NCBI GenBank assembly: GCA_003665825.1
Contig: QPFY01000002.1
Coordinates: 1,488,001 to 1,552,000 of the forward strand
Direction of reading: 5' to 3'
Source of the DNA: Microbotryum silenes-acaulis
Lineage: Eukaryota; Basidiomycota; Microbotryomycetes; Microbotryales; Microbotryaceae
DNA: 64,000 nt
Part shown: piece by piece, positions 10,885 through 22,420 of the stretch
How positions within the stretch are numbered: the first letter of the stretch is position 1
Layout of the letters: the number at the start of each line of letters is the position of its first letter
Notes under the pieces: model-generated
Database searches by the model: none
The model's input: the letters and a program-made list of their open reading frames with translations, nothing else
Told to the model about the DNA's origin: nothing
Translations under genes and position numbers: made by a program

Positions 10885-12177
10885 TCACTTCTTCTTGGTC
10901 GTCACGTGCTCGGTCCACACCTCGACGCAATGCTCGGATTTGTATTTGCGGATGAACGAAGGATCCCTGGAGGAAAGGTCGGTAGGGCGAGCCCATGGAG
11001 GTGTCAGGATTCTCCGCAGGTCGCCGAGCATCCAGAACTCGATATAGCCCAGTGAGATGCACGACTTACCATAGCTCGCTAGCAATGCCGAGGTCCTTGC
11101 AACAACGCATGAGGGCGTTAGATTTACACCCCTCGGTCGCGGTCGCCAAACCCGACGGGTCAAAATAGGCTTGTTCTCCACGAGCGACCGAGACGAGGCT
11201 GGAGAAGATTTCCAGCTTCCACGCATCAGTCATTGTTTTCGCCTTGCCTTTGACATAGCGTTCGGAGCATCTCAAGACTAACCGTCCACCGGCGACGAGG
11301 CCCCACTCGCGCGAGACCATCCTGTTCATGACGGTCAATTCGCCACGGGGTACCATACCCCATCCACCGGGGCCGAGGGCTTGGTTGAGGAATCGACGGT
11401 AGAGGATCTCGGGGAGGTACAAAAGACCGTCTGTTGGAGGAAACTTTAAAAGTCAGTTCGATCGCCTCGAGTCCGAAGGAGCGAGATGTCCAAGTTTCAT
11501 CTCCTGGGCGGGTAAATGAAACATCCTTCATTACTGTCTCAGCACGACGAGAATTGAAACTGACCAGGTTTGATCTCAACCTCATGAACCTCGAGCGGCC
11601 TCATCAACACCTTGGCGGCCTTCTCCGAAAAAGGTTGCGCCGACATCCCATGGAACGAGGTCGTCCAATCGATGTCCCTCGCTTGATCGCCGATGGCGCC
11701 GAAGGAAGAAGCAGCAGGGGCGGAAGGGATCATCGAGTCGAGTGCCGAGGTCGAAATGGGAATACTGGTGCTTGAAGGGATGGCATTGTTCGAAGGGAGG
11801 GTCGAGGATCCGAAGGAGGAGGAAGAGGAAAATCCAGCTGACGAGGTGGAGCTTGAGGGCGACGCGACGCGTTCGGCAGAAGGGACGGCAGGTCCATCAA
11901 ACATCATTTCCCCCATATCAATGTGCGAATCAAAGAACGCATCAGGGCTCGAAGACGAGTCGGCTGCGACGGGTGTAGGGACAGCACTCGAAGCGGCAGT
12001 CGCATTTGGAGCAGCAGCCGGAGCGGCAGCCGGAGCAGGGGTAGTGGCGGCGGCTGTCTTGGCCGACGCTCGGACGTACGGGCGTCGAGCAGGGGCACTG
12101 GTCGAGGCCGTCGAGGCCGATCGAGCATGCAAGAGACCCCATTGGAGCGCCCTTCTGGCGAGGTGACTTGTAGGCAT
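10885..12177 (-). CDS. MGM101: Mitochondrial genome maintenance protein MGM101
   Basis: Three exons, complement of 11565-12177, 11070-11430 and 10885-10966; 351 aa. The start at 12177 gives a basic amphipathic leader ([20 protein letters not shown]), as expected for mitochondrial import. A long Ala/Ser/Pro-rich linker follows. The conserved core begins near residue 185 with [20 protein letters not shown], then [63 protein letters not shown] and [10 protein letters not shown]. This is the whole family core, a Rad52-like single-strand annealing fold that maintains mtDNA nucleoids. All three junctions fall inside conserved motifs and restore phase. The linker is longer than in budding yeast. It is divergent from RPF1 (474 bp between starts). 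Confidence 0.95.
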
Positions 12178-12651
12178 GGTGTATGCTCGGGGAACCGATT
12201 CGATGGGTGCGAGTCGGGGCGAGGTGGGGAGCGAACGAAGGGAGGCGAGACGATACCGCACGCGGTCCCTGCGCTTAGGTCACGAACGGGCGGGCTAATC
12301 GACAATTCCGACATAATTTCGTTGCAAGCGATCAAGCGATATCCAACCTGATCCTCCGCTCGTACGTATTTTGGGGTCAATGTAGACAACCTGATTCAGA
12401 CTAGAAAGTGCGGCTATCTGCGCATCTTATGCACTGAAAACCCTCCGCTGCTTTCGGCTTTCGGTGATCGAGTCCAGCGCCGACATCGCAGCCCGCCGAA
12501 GCACCACAGACACTGCGCCACAGACAGCCAGAGAAGGCCAGAGACTTCGCAGCCGTCAACGTCGGCGCGATCGGCGAACCCGTTCCACCCTTCGCACTCT
12601 CCACCACAGCCGCACCACGCGAGCGCAACCACACACCGTTTCCCGTCAACC
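12178..12651. promoter_or_regulatory. Shared divergent promoter region MGM101 / RPF1
   Basis: The 474-bp gap between head-to-head start codons. It has an AT-richer centre (about 12295-12420) and a C-rich stretch before the RPF1 start. No canonical TATA box is evident. Confidence 0.5.
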
Positions 12652-14557
12652 ATGTCGACCGTGCCCAAGCTGGACCTCTCGGGGATTCGCAACAAGGTCG
12701 TGCGTGGTCAACTGCTCGCCAAGCAGAAGCGCGACAAGGCGCAGGCCAAGCTGAAGCGTCGTATCGCGAGGAAGGAGGCCGAGAATCGAGGGGAGGAGGT
12801 GGAGAAAGGTACGATAAATGTTTGATATCGCTTAGTTTGAAGAGAGTACAGAAAGCTGACGCTATATGAACTCCTCTTCATTCGCCGTGCGCCGCGCATC
12901 TCCTTGGACTTCCGTCCTGCATCGGGTTTCGGTCCCTCGTCTTGTTCCGATCGCTCTTCCCTCATCCACAGGATGGACCCGTACGATCGAAAACACTCGT
13001 GAATGGCTCGGAGACTCGGAAGAATTCGCCGACGCACGTACCCGTCCCGCGCCCGTCAAAGTCGACGACGCAACAGGGGACGTCACCGTCGACCTCGGCA
13101 CACTAGCGACCCTCTTCCCGGCCTCGACGGCCACTCCTCACATCGAAGGGCAACCCGTTCCTAGGGAACCCAAGATGTTGATTACGACCAGTCCGGGAAA
13201 ACCCCCGGCACCTTTTACGAGGGATTTCTTGGCCGATTTGCAGGCTTTGATGGGGGGCAAAAGTAGGGCCGACATCGTACCTCGCAAGAGTCCAAAGTTC
13301 GAACTCGGTCGAGTCGCTCGATGGGCTCGTAAACGTGGGTACGGGGCCATCGCCGTCGTAGGTGAGGACCATGCCAAACCGACGACCTTGACCCTGTCGT
13401 TGTTACCGCATGGTCCGACGGCGCATTTCCGTCTCACGGGAATCACTTTGGGCAAGGATATTCCCGGCCACGCCAAATCGACGTCCCACCCACCCGAATT
13501 GGTCCTCAACCACTTCTCCACCCCCTTGGGTCTTTCCCTCGCTTCGTTACTCTCCCACCTCTTCCTCCCCCCTTCCGCCGCCGACCTGCTAGCTCGACAA
13601 GGTTACCAAGGTCGTCAAGTCGTGCTCGCGCAAAACTCGCGCGACTTTGTCTTCATCCGAAGGTATCGCTACATGTTCGCACTCAAGGGGGAACGGTTGG
13701 GCAGTAAGAAGAAGGTCGGGTTGGAGAGGCAACAACCTGAGGATCAGGAGGAGGACGATACGATCAAAACGAGGTTCCAGGAGATTGGGCCGAGGATGAC
13801 GGTCAAGATGAGGTGGATTAGGAGGGGGGCTTTGGGGGAGACGGGCGATGAGAGGAGTGAGAGGGAGCGGAATGAGAAAGCTGCTGGGGTGGGCGAAGGG
13901 GAAGGCACGTTCGGGGAAGTTGCGCAGGGTGAGGATCCGGATTTGGGAGAGGTTGGGGGGTCGGGCAGGAGGAATAAGGGCAAGGGAAGGGCTGGGGATG
14001 ACGACGAGGACGATGAAGAGGACGAGGAGGAGCAAGAAGCCGAGGCAGCTCGAGCGATCGATTTAGGGGAAGGTGAGGATGCGGGAACACTGTCCATCGA
14101 TCCTGAAACGGGTGCAGCAAGGTCCCAAGCCAAAGACATCGACATGGCCGACGGGGAAAGCGCGCCGACCGAAGCCCCTCGGAAGAAGAAACGACCTCGC
14201 ACGACCCCTCGCAAGCGCTCGAAACCTTTCCACCCCCTCTTGCGGCCTCGCGCCAACTCGGCCTCACCACCACCGGGGGAACTAGCCGAACCGGAGCCAA
14301 TCCCTCTTCCGCCCAAGAATGGGAAGAAGAAGGACGCGAATAATGCGAGCGTGTTGAGTTCGGTTGGCAAGACGTGGCATGCTGGGCGAGGCGAGGGAGG
14401 TGTGAGGGAGACCAAGAAGCGGCAGGAATGGGGATGGGAGGTGAGTGTCCTGGTTTTTATTATTAATCTGTTGGTGTTATATGTTCCCGCTTGCTCATAC
14501 CTCACTCGTTTTTTTCAGGCCAAAATGCAAGTCAGTCGTCGCAAGTTCTTCCTGTGA
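12652..14557 (+). CDS. RPF1: Ribosome production factor 1, Brix-domain 60S assembly factor
   Basis: Three exons: 12652-12808, 12972-14440, 14519-14557; 554 aa. The N-terminus has the family basic helix (SGIRNKVVRGQLL, then a Lys/Arg-rich coil). The Brix domain is clear: KMLITTSPGKP, LTLSLLPHGPTAHFRLTG, ELVLNHFSTPLGLSL, YQGRQVVLAQNSRDFVFIRR and RFQEIGPRMTVKMRWIRRG. RPF1 binds 5S and 27S rRNA in early pre-60S particles in the nucleolus. The usual end of the protein, here MQVSRRKFFL, is encoded by a separate 39-nt last exon. Between the Brix domain and that motif lies an acidic then basic insert of about 190 residues, unlike the compact ending of most homologues. Confidence 0.94.
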
Positions 14558-15001
14558 TCAGCTCCTTCGGGCGTTCTGGGCAGCGACCTTTCCTCGGATT
14601 CTGGGTGCGCAGTTGGAGTTCTCTACCGTGTCCTATCTTTTTTTTTGTGCAATCGATTAGCATTCGAATCACCGCATCAAAGACGTTGCGGTCTTGGCTT
14701 GCAAGGCGCACTCATCCGTATCTCGGCCACTTGTAGTGGGATTTTCCCGACATCCGTCCGGAATGCAGTCCCGGCGCAAGATGGCGCAAAGCACCATTCG
14801 ACGATCTTTCTCTCTCGGGCCAAATTCGTGCAGACAAATAACACCCTTCCAGGGTCTTGCAGGATTCACAATCTCGTTCCACCCCCCGTTGACGATCCCT
14901 CGGCTGTCGCACACACACTGAACTACTCGAACCTTCTCTCCTCTCCTCTGAAGCAAGCGCAGCCTTCTCCTGCCTCCGTTCCGGTACGGATCTATCGACA
15001 T
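14558..15001. other. Convergent 3' gap RPF1 / COX7
   Basis: A 444-bp gap between the ends of two genes that face each other. It contains a T-rich stretch at about 14635-14645, and nothing coding that I can support. Confidence 0.5.
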
Positions 15002-15694
15002 TTAATCCTTCTTGCCCTATGAAGGTTCCAGATTGAAGGCGCCGGACATAAGACGCACGAGTCAGTCGCTGTTAAAACTGACGCCGGAACGAGTCGAACG
15101 CACCCTCATCATGTTGAAGGTCCCCCTGGCGATGCCGACGGTGCCGATGGTGAACAAGGTGAGGAACGCACCTGAACCAGACGCGAGCAAGGTCAAAGTG
15201 CGTGTTATTCGTTAGTGGTGGAGTTCATGTGAGAATAGCAGGCTTGTGTGCTGGGTTGGGTCTGGAACGCACCCATGTAGAGACGCGCGCGGGGCATTTT
15301 TTGGTACACCGGTCGCGGGTCGGCCTGAGTGATCGTGAGCGAAGAGTCGAACAGTTAGTAATATGGATTGGTCGGAGAAAGCGGAGATGGACAAGCGGGG
15401 CGGGGAGGGTCTCGGCGTACCTGCAAAGCGGCTTGACGGGCGTGGATCGTGTTGGGGCGGTTGACGAGCGAGTCCACTGGGTGGTGCAAGAGGCGACGCA
15501 ACAAGTGGTATGAATCGGATTGTGTACGAGTGATGATGGGGTCATGGATGGTGAGGGAAGGGTGGGGGTGGTCGATTGTATCCAGCGTGAAGCGGGACAA
15601 GTCGCAGGTGGATGACGGAGGGGTGAGAAGCGTGTAAGGAGGGACCCTTGATCAGCTCGAGTCAAAGACAGTAGCGTAGCTCGAGAGTGGACAT
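15002..15694 (-). CDS. COX7: Cytochrome c oxidase subunit 7a (Cox7/VIIa)
   Basis: Five small exons, complement of 15670-15694, 15421-15476, 15273-15324, 15104-15171 and 15002-15016; 71 aa. The joined product runs through NTIHARQAALQADPRPVYQK, then MPRARLYMG, then a single helix AFLTLFTIGTVGIARG, and ends NMMRGKKD. Length, the Gln-rich N-terminal part, the PVYQK-PR-RLY motif, the one transmembrane helix and the basic tail fit fungal Cox7a of the inner mitochondrial membrane. The last exon has only 15 nt (GKKD plus stop), and every junction keeps phase. The first exon (25 nt, donor GTCTTT) is the least certain part. It is divergent from CWC15. Confidence 0.8.
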
Positions 15695-16063
15695 ACTGTT
15701 GATGGAGGTGGTGTGGGATAGGGCGGTGTAGGGACAACGCGAAAGGGGCGAGAGGCGGGCGCGACTGACTATTAGCCAGGACTATTAGCCCGGAATTGGC
15801 AAGAATGCGCGCTGACTCTCACTGACTATCGACTAATTAGCGCTGACGGGCGCGACGGGGGGGAAACCACCAATTCTGATTACTGCCCCAAAGTAGCAAA
15901 GCTGGTTTGTAATGGCTCAACTCACCGGCTCGAGGCCCACGCTCTCCACGCTCTCCACGCTCTCCACGCTCTCCACGCTCTCTCTCCCTACCCCACTCCC
16001 CCACTCCCCCACCACCTCATCTCACATTCTCCACCCTTGACACCGATTCACTCAGTGTGAATC
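15695..16063. promoter_or_regulatory. Shared divergent promoter region COX7 / CWC15
   Basis: A 369-bp gap. It contains about five copies of the 9-mer CTCTCCACG at about 15940-15985, followed by a C-rich tract before the CWC15 start. Around 15865-15900 an approximately 30-bp stretch (CCCCAAAGTAGCAAA...) resembles part of the 1.5-kb dispersed repeat. Confidence 0.55.
15940..15985 (+). repeat. Tandem 9-mer CTCTCCACG
   Basis: About five head-to-tail copies, near perfect, in the CWC15 leader/promoter. Confidence 0.9.
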
Positions 16064-17337
16064 ATGTCGACAGCCCATCGACCAACATGGGATCCCGCGC
16101 AGGGCAAGGACAGTCGACTCAACTCGCGCGTCTACTCGAGTCGTGATCTCGCGGCTCATACTCGGCTCAAGTTCCGTCAGGTCAGTCTCAGTCCATCACG
16201 ACACACTGGGACGACACACTGGGGGCATCTTTCCGAATCATAGCCTTTGTCAACGTCCTTTGAGGAGCGAGGAGACGGCAAGCGCTTGAGGAGCAGGGGG
16301 GCTCAAACGTGGCTCCGCACGACCCTCCTCTTCCCTTTCTCGATCTCAAAAACAACTAACCGATCCGATCCCACCCCCACAGCCCGGCCAAGGCAACCAG
16401 ACCGACGTCGCCCGTCGAGACCTCAAGCTCGAGCTGCTCGCGGCCGAACGCGAATCCTCGGACCGCAAAGCCAAAGGCCAATCCGGCTACGTACCCGATC
16501 GACCACTCTTGTTGCTCGAGAACCAGACGCAGCAACAAAATCAAACGGACGAGACGAATAAACGACGTAGGCTCTTGGCTGATTTGGCCAAGTTGGATCG
16601 GGATGATGATGACGACGACGACGACGACGATGATGACGAGGAGCGACCCAAGGATAAGGGCAAGGGCAAGGCCGTCGAGGACAACGACGAGGAGGAGAGT
16701 GATAGCGATGATGACGACGAGGACGAGACGGCCGAGTTGCTGCGGGAACTCGAAAAGATCAAACGGGAAAGGGCCGAGGAGAAGGAGCGACTGGTCAGTT
16801 CCCATCACTCGCGGCGCAATAGCCCTCACTCCTCTCTGCCACTTCATTACCCGTTTTGTACTAAGTCGCCCTTCTCGTACCTTGCCCAGGAGCGTGAACG
16901 AGCAGCGAACGAGTCAACGACTCGCGAGGAAGAAATCGCCGTCGGAAAGTAGGTTGGCCGCGACGACATCGGACTGAGTGCTGGGCCCAGAACCCAGACC
17001 CTGATCGCTGTCTCCATGTTATCCCGCAGCCCCTTGTTGAACCTGCAAGCTGCACTCGGCGCCTCACCGACACCTTCGGCCATGTCGACCTCGACGAGCG
17101 CCTCGACGTTCGGCGTCAAGCGGCGCTGGGACGACGACCTCATCTTCAAGAACCAAGCACGGGACACGAACGAGACGCCCAAAGCAGAATTTGTCAATGA
17201 TCTGCTTCGTACGGTCAGTTCGGCGCGCACTGTTGCGATCGGCCTGTTCGCGAACGTGTCGTGGCTGATTCTTCTCCTGGCTGGGCTCCCAATCACAGAA
17301 CTATCATCGCCGCTTCATGAAGCGTCATGTTGGTTAG
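16064..17337 (+). CDS. CWC15: Pre-mRNA splicing factor CWC15/Cwf15
   Basis: Five exons: 16064-16180, 16383-16793, 16890-16948, 17030-17213, 17299-17337; 269 aa. The N-terminus MSTAHRPTWDPAQGKD is the CWC15 signature, followed by SSRDLAAHTRLKFRQ. A Ser/Asp/Glu-rich middle with an Asp run of about 12 residues follows, then a charged helix (LLRELEKIKRERAEEKERL). The conserved C-terminus reads KRRWDDDLIFKNQARD, then EFVNDLLRT and YHRRFMKRHV, spread over the last two exons. The protein is a component of the Prp19/CDC5 complex in the active spliceosome, in the nucleus. All five exons keep phase. Confidence 0.95.
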
Positions 17338-17754
17338 AACAGGATTCGATCTCGGGGCTTTGTTGTTCTCTCTTGGAAGTGTGGATCGACCACAGTGCAG
17401 GAGGAATGGGATCCTTGGCCAGATTCACAGCGGTCGTTGGATTGCCGAGGAAGTATCCCGGTCCGCGATGTAATACACACAACAACTGTACACGCGAGAA
17501 AGTTTGACATAATAGGGAGTGGCACTTTTGTACAAAACTGGAGGTCGCTTCTTCAATGGCGTCCTTTTGCGATCCCAATCCTTTGAACATCGCCGGTTGA
17601 CTCGATCAGCCTTTTGATGTCCGGCTCCTCCCGGCTCCGGCCGAGTCGAGTCGCTTACCGCGCACTTCTCTCGCGCTCGTCTTGCTCTGGCCATCCACGT
17701 ATCGCGGCTAACCATGTCCGATCCGACGAGTGCGTCACTGAGCCGACCGCGCTG
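17338..17754. promoter_or_regulatory. Gap CWC15 to MET2
   Basis: A 417-bp tail-to-head gap holding the MET2 promoter. An in-frame upstream ATG at 17617 would add 46 residues to MET2, so part of this gap could be coding. Confidence 0.4.
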
Positions 17755-19507
17755 ATGCTCTCCAGCGATACTGACCCACCTACCCAACCTCCCCCAGTCC
17801 GAATCTTCCCTCCTGGAGCTCCTCCCGCCGCGGCGTCGAACCGGTTCGCGGCGTTGATCCCTTCGCAGTCGATCGCGGTCGTGTCGTCCTTTACACTCGA
17901 GTCTGGCGTCACGTTGGAACAGGTCCCTGTTGGTTTCAGGACATGGGGAAAATTGAATGCCGAGTGGGTTATTCTCTGCTGTGATTGTCTCGACCGGCGA
18001 GCATTATCGAGTCAACGAGGAGCTAGGCTCGCTGAGCTGCAGTGTCCACGCGGTAGCCTAACTCTGAACGATTCGTATTTTATTCTGCAGGAAGGACAAT
18101 GTCATGATCCTCTGTCATGCTCTGACCGGCAGCAGTGATGTCGAAGACTGGTATGTTATCCGCTGCAACATATTTCCTCGACGCTCTCCTCTCGAGTGGT
18201 GGGAACCCCTAAAGCCTAGCATTAACGTTCGACGAGGATTCTCTTACAGGTGGGGACCTCTGCTCGGTCCGAACCTCGCCTTCGACCCCACACGCTACTT
18301 CATCTTTTGCGCCAACGTCCTCGGATCTCCTTACGGCACGGCCTCCCCTACGACCAAGAACCCCCACCGCGACGACGGAGGGAGATGGGGCCCCGAATTC
18401 CCCGCGACCGTCGTACGCGACGACGTGTGCCTGCAGAAGTTGCTTTTGGACCATTTGGGCGTCGCTCGTGTTTCGGTCGTCATTGGCGGTTCGATGGGGG
18501 GTATGCAGTGCCTCGAATGGCCTTTGTGTACCCCACCGGGTTACGTCTCCAATATTTGTCCCGTCGCGACGAGCGCTCGTCATTCCGCTTGGGGCATCTC
18601 CTGGGGCGAGGCGCAACGGCAAAGCATCTACTCGGATCCCGATTACCAAGCGGGCTGGTACGCCGAGGATGGGCAAGGTCCTGAGAGGGGTTTAGCAGCA
18701 GCGCGGATGGCCGCGTTGTTGACCTATCGATCGCGCGATTCATTCGAGTCCCGCTTCGGGAGGAAGGAGAACCCCTCCACGCCTAGGGAGGGCTCACCCA
18801 AGATCGATGGGGCGAGCGGTTTGGGAAGGGGCAAAATCACGGATGCTTGGGGGACGCCGAGAACGCAGGCTGAAAGAGCTGAAGCGGCGCATAACGATGG
18901 CCATCGTCCAACGGTTGCGACCAGGCCGGCGTCACCTACTTCGAGATCACCTTCGACGATGGGACCTGGGACGAAAGGGGGAGACTTGCCCTTGACTGAA
19001 TCGGGCGAGCCTTTGCCTCCTTCTTCGCCACCTCCGATCTTCAGCGCCCAATCCTACCTCCGTTACCAAGGCGACAAGTTCGTGCGTCGGTTCGACGCCA
19101 ACTGCTACATCCACCTCACGCGCAAAATGGACGCCCATGACGTAGGCCGAGGTCGACCGTCCAACCCACCTCCCTTGTCGCTCGCTCCACCAGGAGCTCT
19201 CGTGATCGCCATCTCGACCGATGGGCTCTTCACCCTTTCCGAACAGCGAGAGCTCGCTTCAGCACTCCCCGAAGCCGATCTCATCGTCGTCGATTCCCCC
19301 GATGGGCATGATGGTTTCTTGCTCGAGTTTGAACAGATCAATACGCACATTTCGAGGTTCCTCAAGTTACGCTTGCCGGAGATTTACGAACGCGAACCTG
19401 TTGCACCTGTCGATGAAACCGAGAGCGCAAATGGATCGAACGGGTTCCAGGTGCAACACACATCTTTGTTTGGCGAGGCTGAGGCCGGTGATATCACGAG
19501 GTGGTAG
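17755..19507 (+). CDS. MET2: Homoserine O-acetyltransferase
   Basis: Three exons: 17755-17963, 18091-18150, 18250-19507; 508 aa from the ATG at 17755 (alternative ATG at 17617). The protein makes O-acetylhomoserine from homoserine and acetyl-CoA for methionine synthesis in the cytosol. The alpha/beta-hydrolase core shows VGFRTWGKLN, NVMILCHALTGSSDVEDWW, FCANVLGSPYGTASP and the nucleophile elbow VVIGGSMGGMQCLEWP (Ser171). The predicted triad is completed by Asp414 (STDGLFT) and His443 (SPDGHDGFLLE). A long lid insert of about 110 residues, rich in Ser/Pro/Gly, separates the two halves, as in other fungal enzymes but enlarged. Introns fall inside conserved motifs (LNAE/KDN and EDW/WGP) and are phase-consistent. 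Confidence 0.95.
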
Positions 19508-19975
19508 AGCACCCGCTTTCCTTCTTCCACCTTGTGTTTTTTTTTGTTTTTTTTTCTTCTCTTTCGCTCCGGTCCGTTTTCTTCAAGTCATGTCCAACCA
19601 TGACATTTACCCCGTTGTGTTATAGTGTTACCTTTGTCTTCTTGTCGCTATAGCAACTCGCATCCCCAATCGCAATTCCAACATTGTCGTCGTCAACCCC
19701 CATGCTGCGGGCCGCAGTGCTCTCAAAACCGTGTTCCTGTTCAGTTGATTCGTGTGGACAAGTGTGACTCTCATTTTGATTGCTCAACACGGTCAAGAGA
19801 ACCCCAGTCATATGAAAATTAGGTTTGGTCTCCCCTTAGTAGCCCCCAGAAAATTGCTACGGTACAAGTCGTTGAGATTACCCCCACAAGGTCCGACGGT
19901 CCCTGATTTGTGACCCTGCACGTCCCCATCGTCTCCCCCGGCCCGGGTGTTGTTGTTGTTCAAATTTGCTTGTTG
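19508..19975. other. Convergent 3' gap MET2 / CRY-DASH
   Basis: A 468-bp gap between facing gene ends. A T-rich tract at about 19538-19560 is a plausible 3'-end signal for MET2. No gene seen. Confidence 0.5.
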
Positions 19976-22420
19976 TTACTGTTGTTGCTGTTGGTGGTGA
20001 CCGCCCTCACTTTCCCCATGACCAACTTGTTCGCCGCCTTTGCCACCGCCGTTGCTGTTGGCGTTCTGTCGGTTCTTGGCAGGACCCGGGTTCTTGATCC
20101 TTTCGTTCTTGTTTCCGTGGGTCTTGCCAGGTCCCTTTGGGTGAAGGAATGCCAAACGCCGCATCAATATCGCGGTGAGGACATGTCACAAACTCAGACA
20201 AAAAACCTGAGCTCACCTTCTTGAAGTAGTGCTTCTTCCAGCTGCCTTGCTCAATGACAGGACTCTCGGGGTAATCGCCGGTGACGAAGCGCTTCTTCTC
20301 GTCGGCGTTCAGGATCCAAGGCGCCTGAATCCGATGACTCGGTACGTTCGCCAACTCGGGTAACCACGTCTTGATGTACGTTCCAAAAGGGTCATAATCA
20401 TTCGCTTGCTTGATCGGGTTGAACTGCCTCGACGCGCGAGGGTCGTTACCGACCCCACCAACGTACTGCCAATTACCGTAATTCGCCGTCGGCTCGTAGT
20501 CGACCAGATGCGATTCGAAGAATTCGGCCCCGAGACGCCAATCGACTTGAAGGTCCTTGGTCAGGAACGAAGCGACATTTTGACGACCTCGGTTCGACAT
20601 GAAGCCCGAGCCTCGGAGTTCGGCCATGTTGGCGTCGATAAAGGGGACGCCCGTACGTCCTTCGAGCCAACGAATCGCCGGTTGATCACGCGGACCGTCG
20701 CTGTCAAGACCTTTCCACCATCCGGGCTTGGTTTTAATCTGCGCTTGCTTGGGGTCCGTCACGGACTCGAAGCCACCGAGCGTGAAGAGCTTGGAGCCGT
20801 ACTTGCGCGAGATGAACATGAAGTAGTCGCGCCACAGGATCTCGAAGCGGACCCAGTACGTGTTTTGCGACGAACCGAACTTGGCCTCGTGTTCGTCGAG
20901 CGACTGCATCACCAGACGCGGGGACAGCATGCCAAAGCACAAGAAGGGCGAGAACTTGGTGCTGTACTCGTGGCCCAACAAGCCGTTGCGGGTCTCCTTG
21001 TAGCGCGCAACGGGGGGAGGCTTGCCTTGGTGGAAGTACCAGTCCATACGTTTCAGCGCCGACGTCTCACCACCTGCAAATGGAAACGCGCTCTTGTCCG
21101 AGGGGGTGTGTGACGGTGCGGAGTACGCGGTCGCCGAGGAGCTATCGAGCGGCTTGAGCAAGTGCGGCAGGATCGCATCAACAGTGTTGCTCTTGTCGAA
21201 CTTGTCGCCGTACCCGGGGAGCGGCGCTGAGCTCTTTTCCAGTGCCGGGAACGGCTTGAACTTACTCGGCATCTCGAGCGGTGCGCGCCCGAGCTGTCCA
21301 AGACCCTCAACACGCTTGCGGAAGGGCGTGAAGACGTCGGGGCACTCCTGGATTGAGAACGGAAGATCGCGGACGTCCAAAAGAGGGGAGGTATCAAAGG
21401 TCTGCACCTGCACGCTGTTCTTGCCGAGGAGCTTGGCCGTTCGTCGCTCGACTGCCAGTTCTTCCGTGCAAAACTAACGGGTACAAGAGGGGGTGATCGC
21501 ACGATGAGCATCTACTCTGGATTATGCTTTGTGGCACATCAATCAGGATATAAGACTGACCTCTTTCTGCATCAACACCTTCTTGACTTCTGCACCATCG
21601 TCCTGCAGCGACTGCACGATCTGCGCGATGACGTGTTCGGTCTGTCCAAAGCGCACGAGCAAATCCGATTGGCGCTGCTGCAACGACTGTTTGAGGTCGT
21701 ACACGGCTTCGGTGATGAACCTACGGTAGAAATAAGATTAGATTCTCAGTCCAGGAGCTCGGTCAAGTCCAGGAGCTCGGTCACTATGGATCGTGAGGCG
21801 ATTTGAGACTTTTGACATCGGCATCGCTGGGCATCGCCGATGACTGAATCGAGAGCGCAGCGTTTGCGGATCGCAATTGCCGAGAAGGATATGGCTCGCA
21901 TATGCTCGCACTCGATGTCCCCAGTGGCGCATGATCTTCACGGGTATAACTACCGATTCCTACTCTGTGCATCACGCAGTGCATTCTTCTCACTTACTTT
22001 GCTCTGTAGACGCCTGTTCTCCAAAACTTGTAGATTCGGGTGCGCGCTTCGGGTCCCTGTCGCTGATAGTCAGGGAGCGCCGAAAGCTCGATCTGGCGCT
22101 CATCGAAGACGTAGAGCGGCAACAAATGCGTCACATCGGTGTTGTTTTGCGAGTGGGCGGCATGGAACAGTGCTTGGTCGTGGATCCTGTTGGAGTAATT
22201 TCGTTGTGAAAGCTGTATCAGCTCCGAGAGAAAGGTTTTGCGCAGGTGGCGATGCGCCGACCTCCGAAAGCTCGGGCGTCGACGTCACGCGATGAGCTGC
22301 AGCTCGCCATGTCGGACGAGGCCAGCGACGTCTCCTTCCCATAAGGAGCTGGTATGGGACGACAAACGGCACTCACCGCAAGTCATTGCGCATCAAAGCG
22401 ACGATCACTTTTCTCGCCAT
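19976..22420 (-). CDS. CRY-DASH cryptochrome / DNA photolyase
   Basis: Five exons, complement of 22377-22420, 21998-22186, 21561-21720, 20217-21473 and 19976-20134; 602 aa. The N-terminal photolyase domain begins VIVALMRNDLRIHDQALFH and continues into LPLYVFDERQ, TRIYKFW and QSLQQRQSDLLVR. The FAD-binding part has ALKRMDWYF, GHEYSTKFSPFLCFGMLSPR, TYWVRFEILWRDYFMF (the DASH-type signature), GVPFIDANMAELRGSGFMSN, GRQNVASFLTKDL and DWRLGAEFFE. DASH proteins repair UV-induced pyrimidine dimers in single-stranded DNA and may sense blue light. The tail encoded by exon 5 is rich in Lys, Asn, Gly and Gln, ending in a Gln run, and follows the catalytic domain. Such polar extensions occur in some fungal members, and nucleic-acid binding is only a guess. 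All junctions are in phase. Confidence 0.95.
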
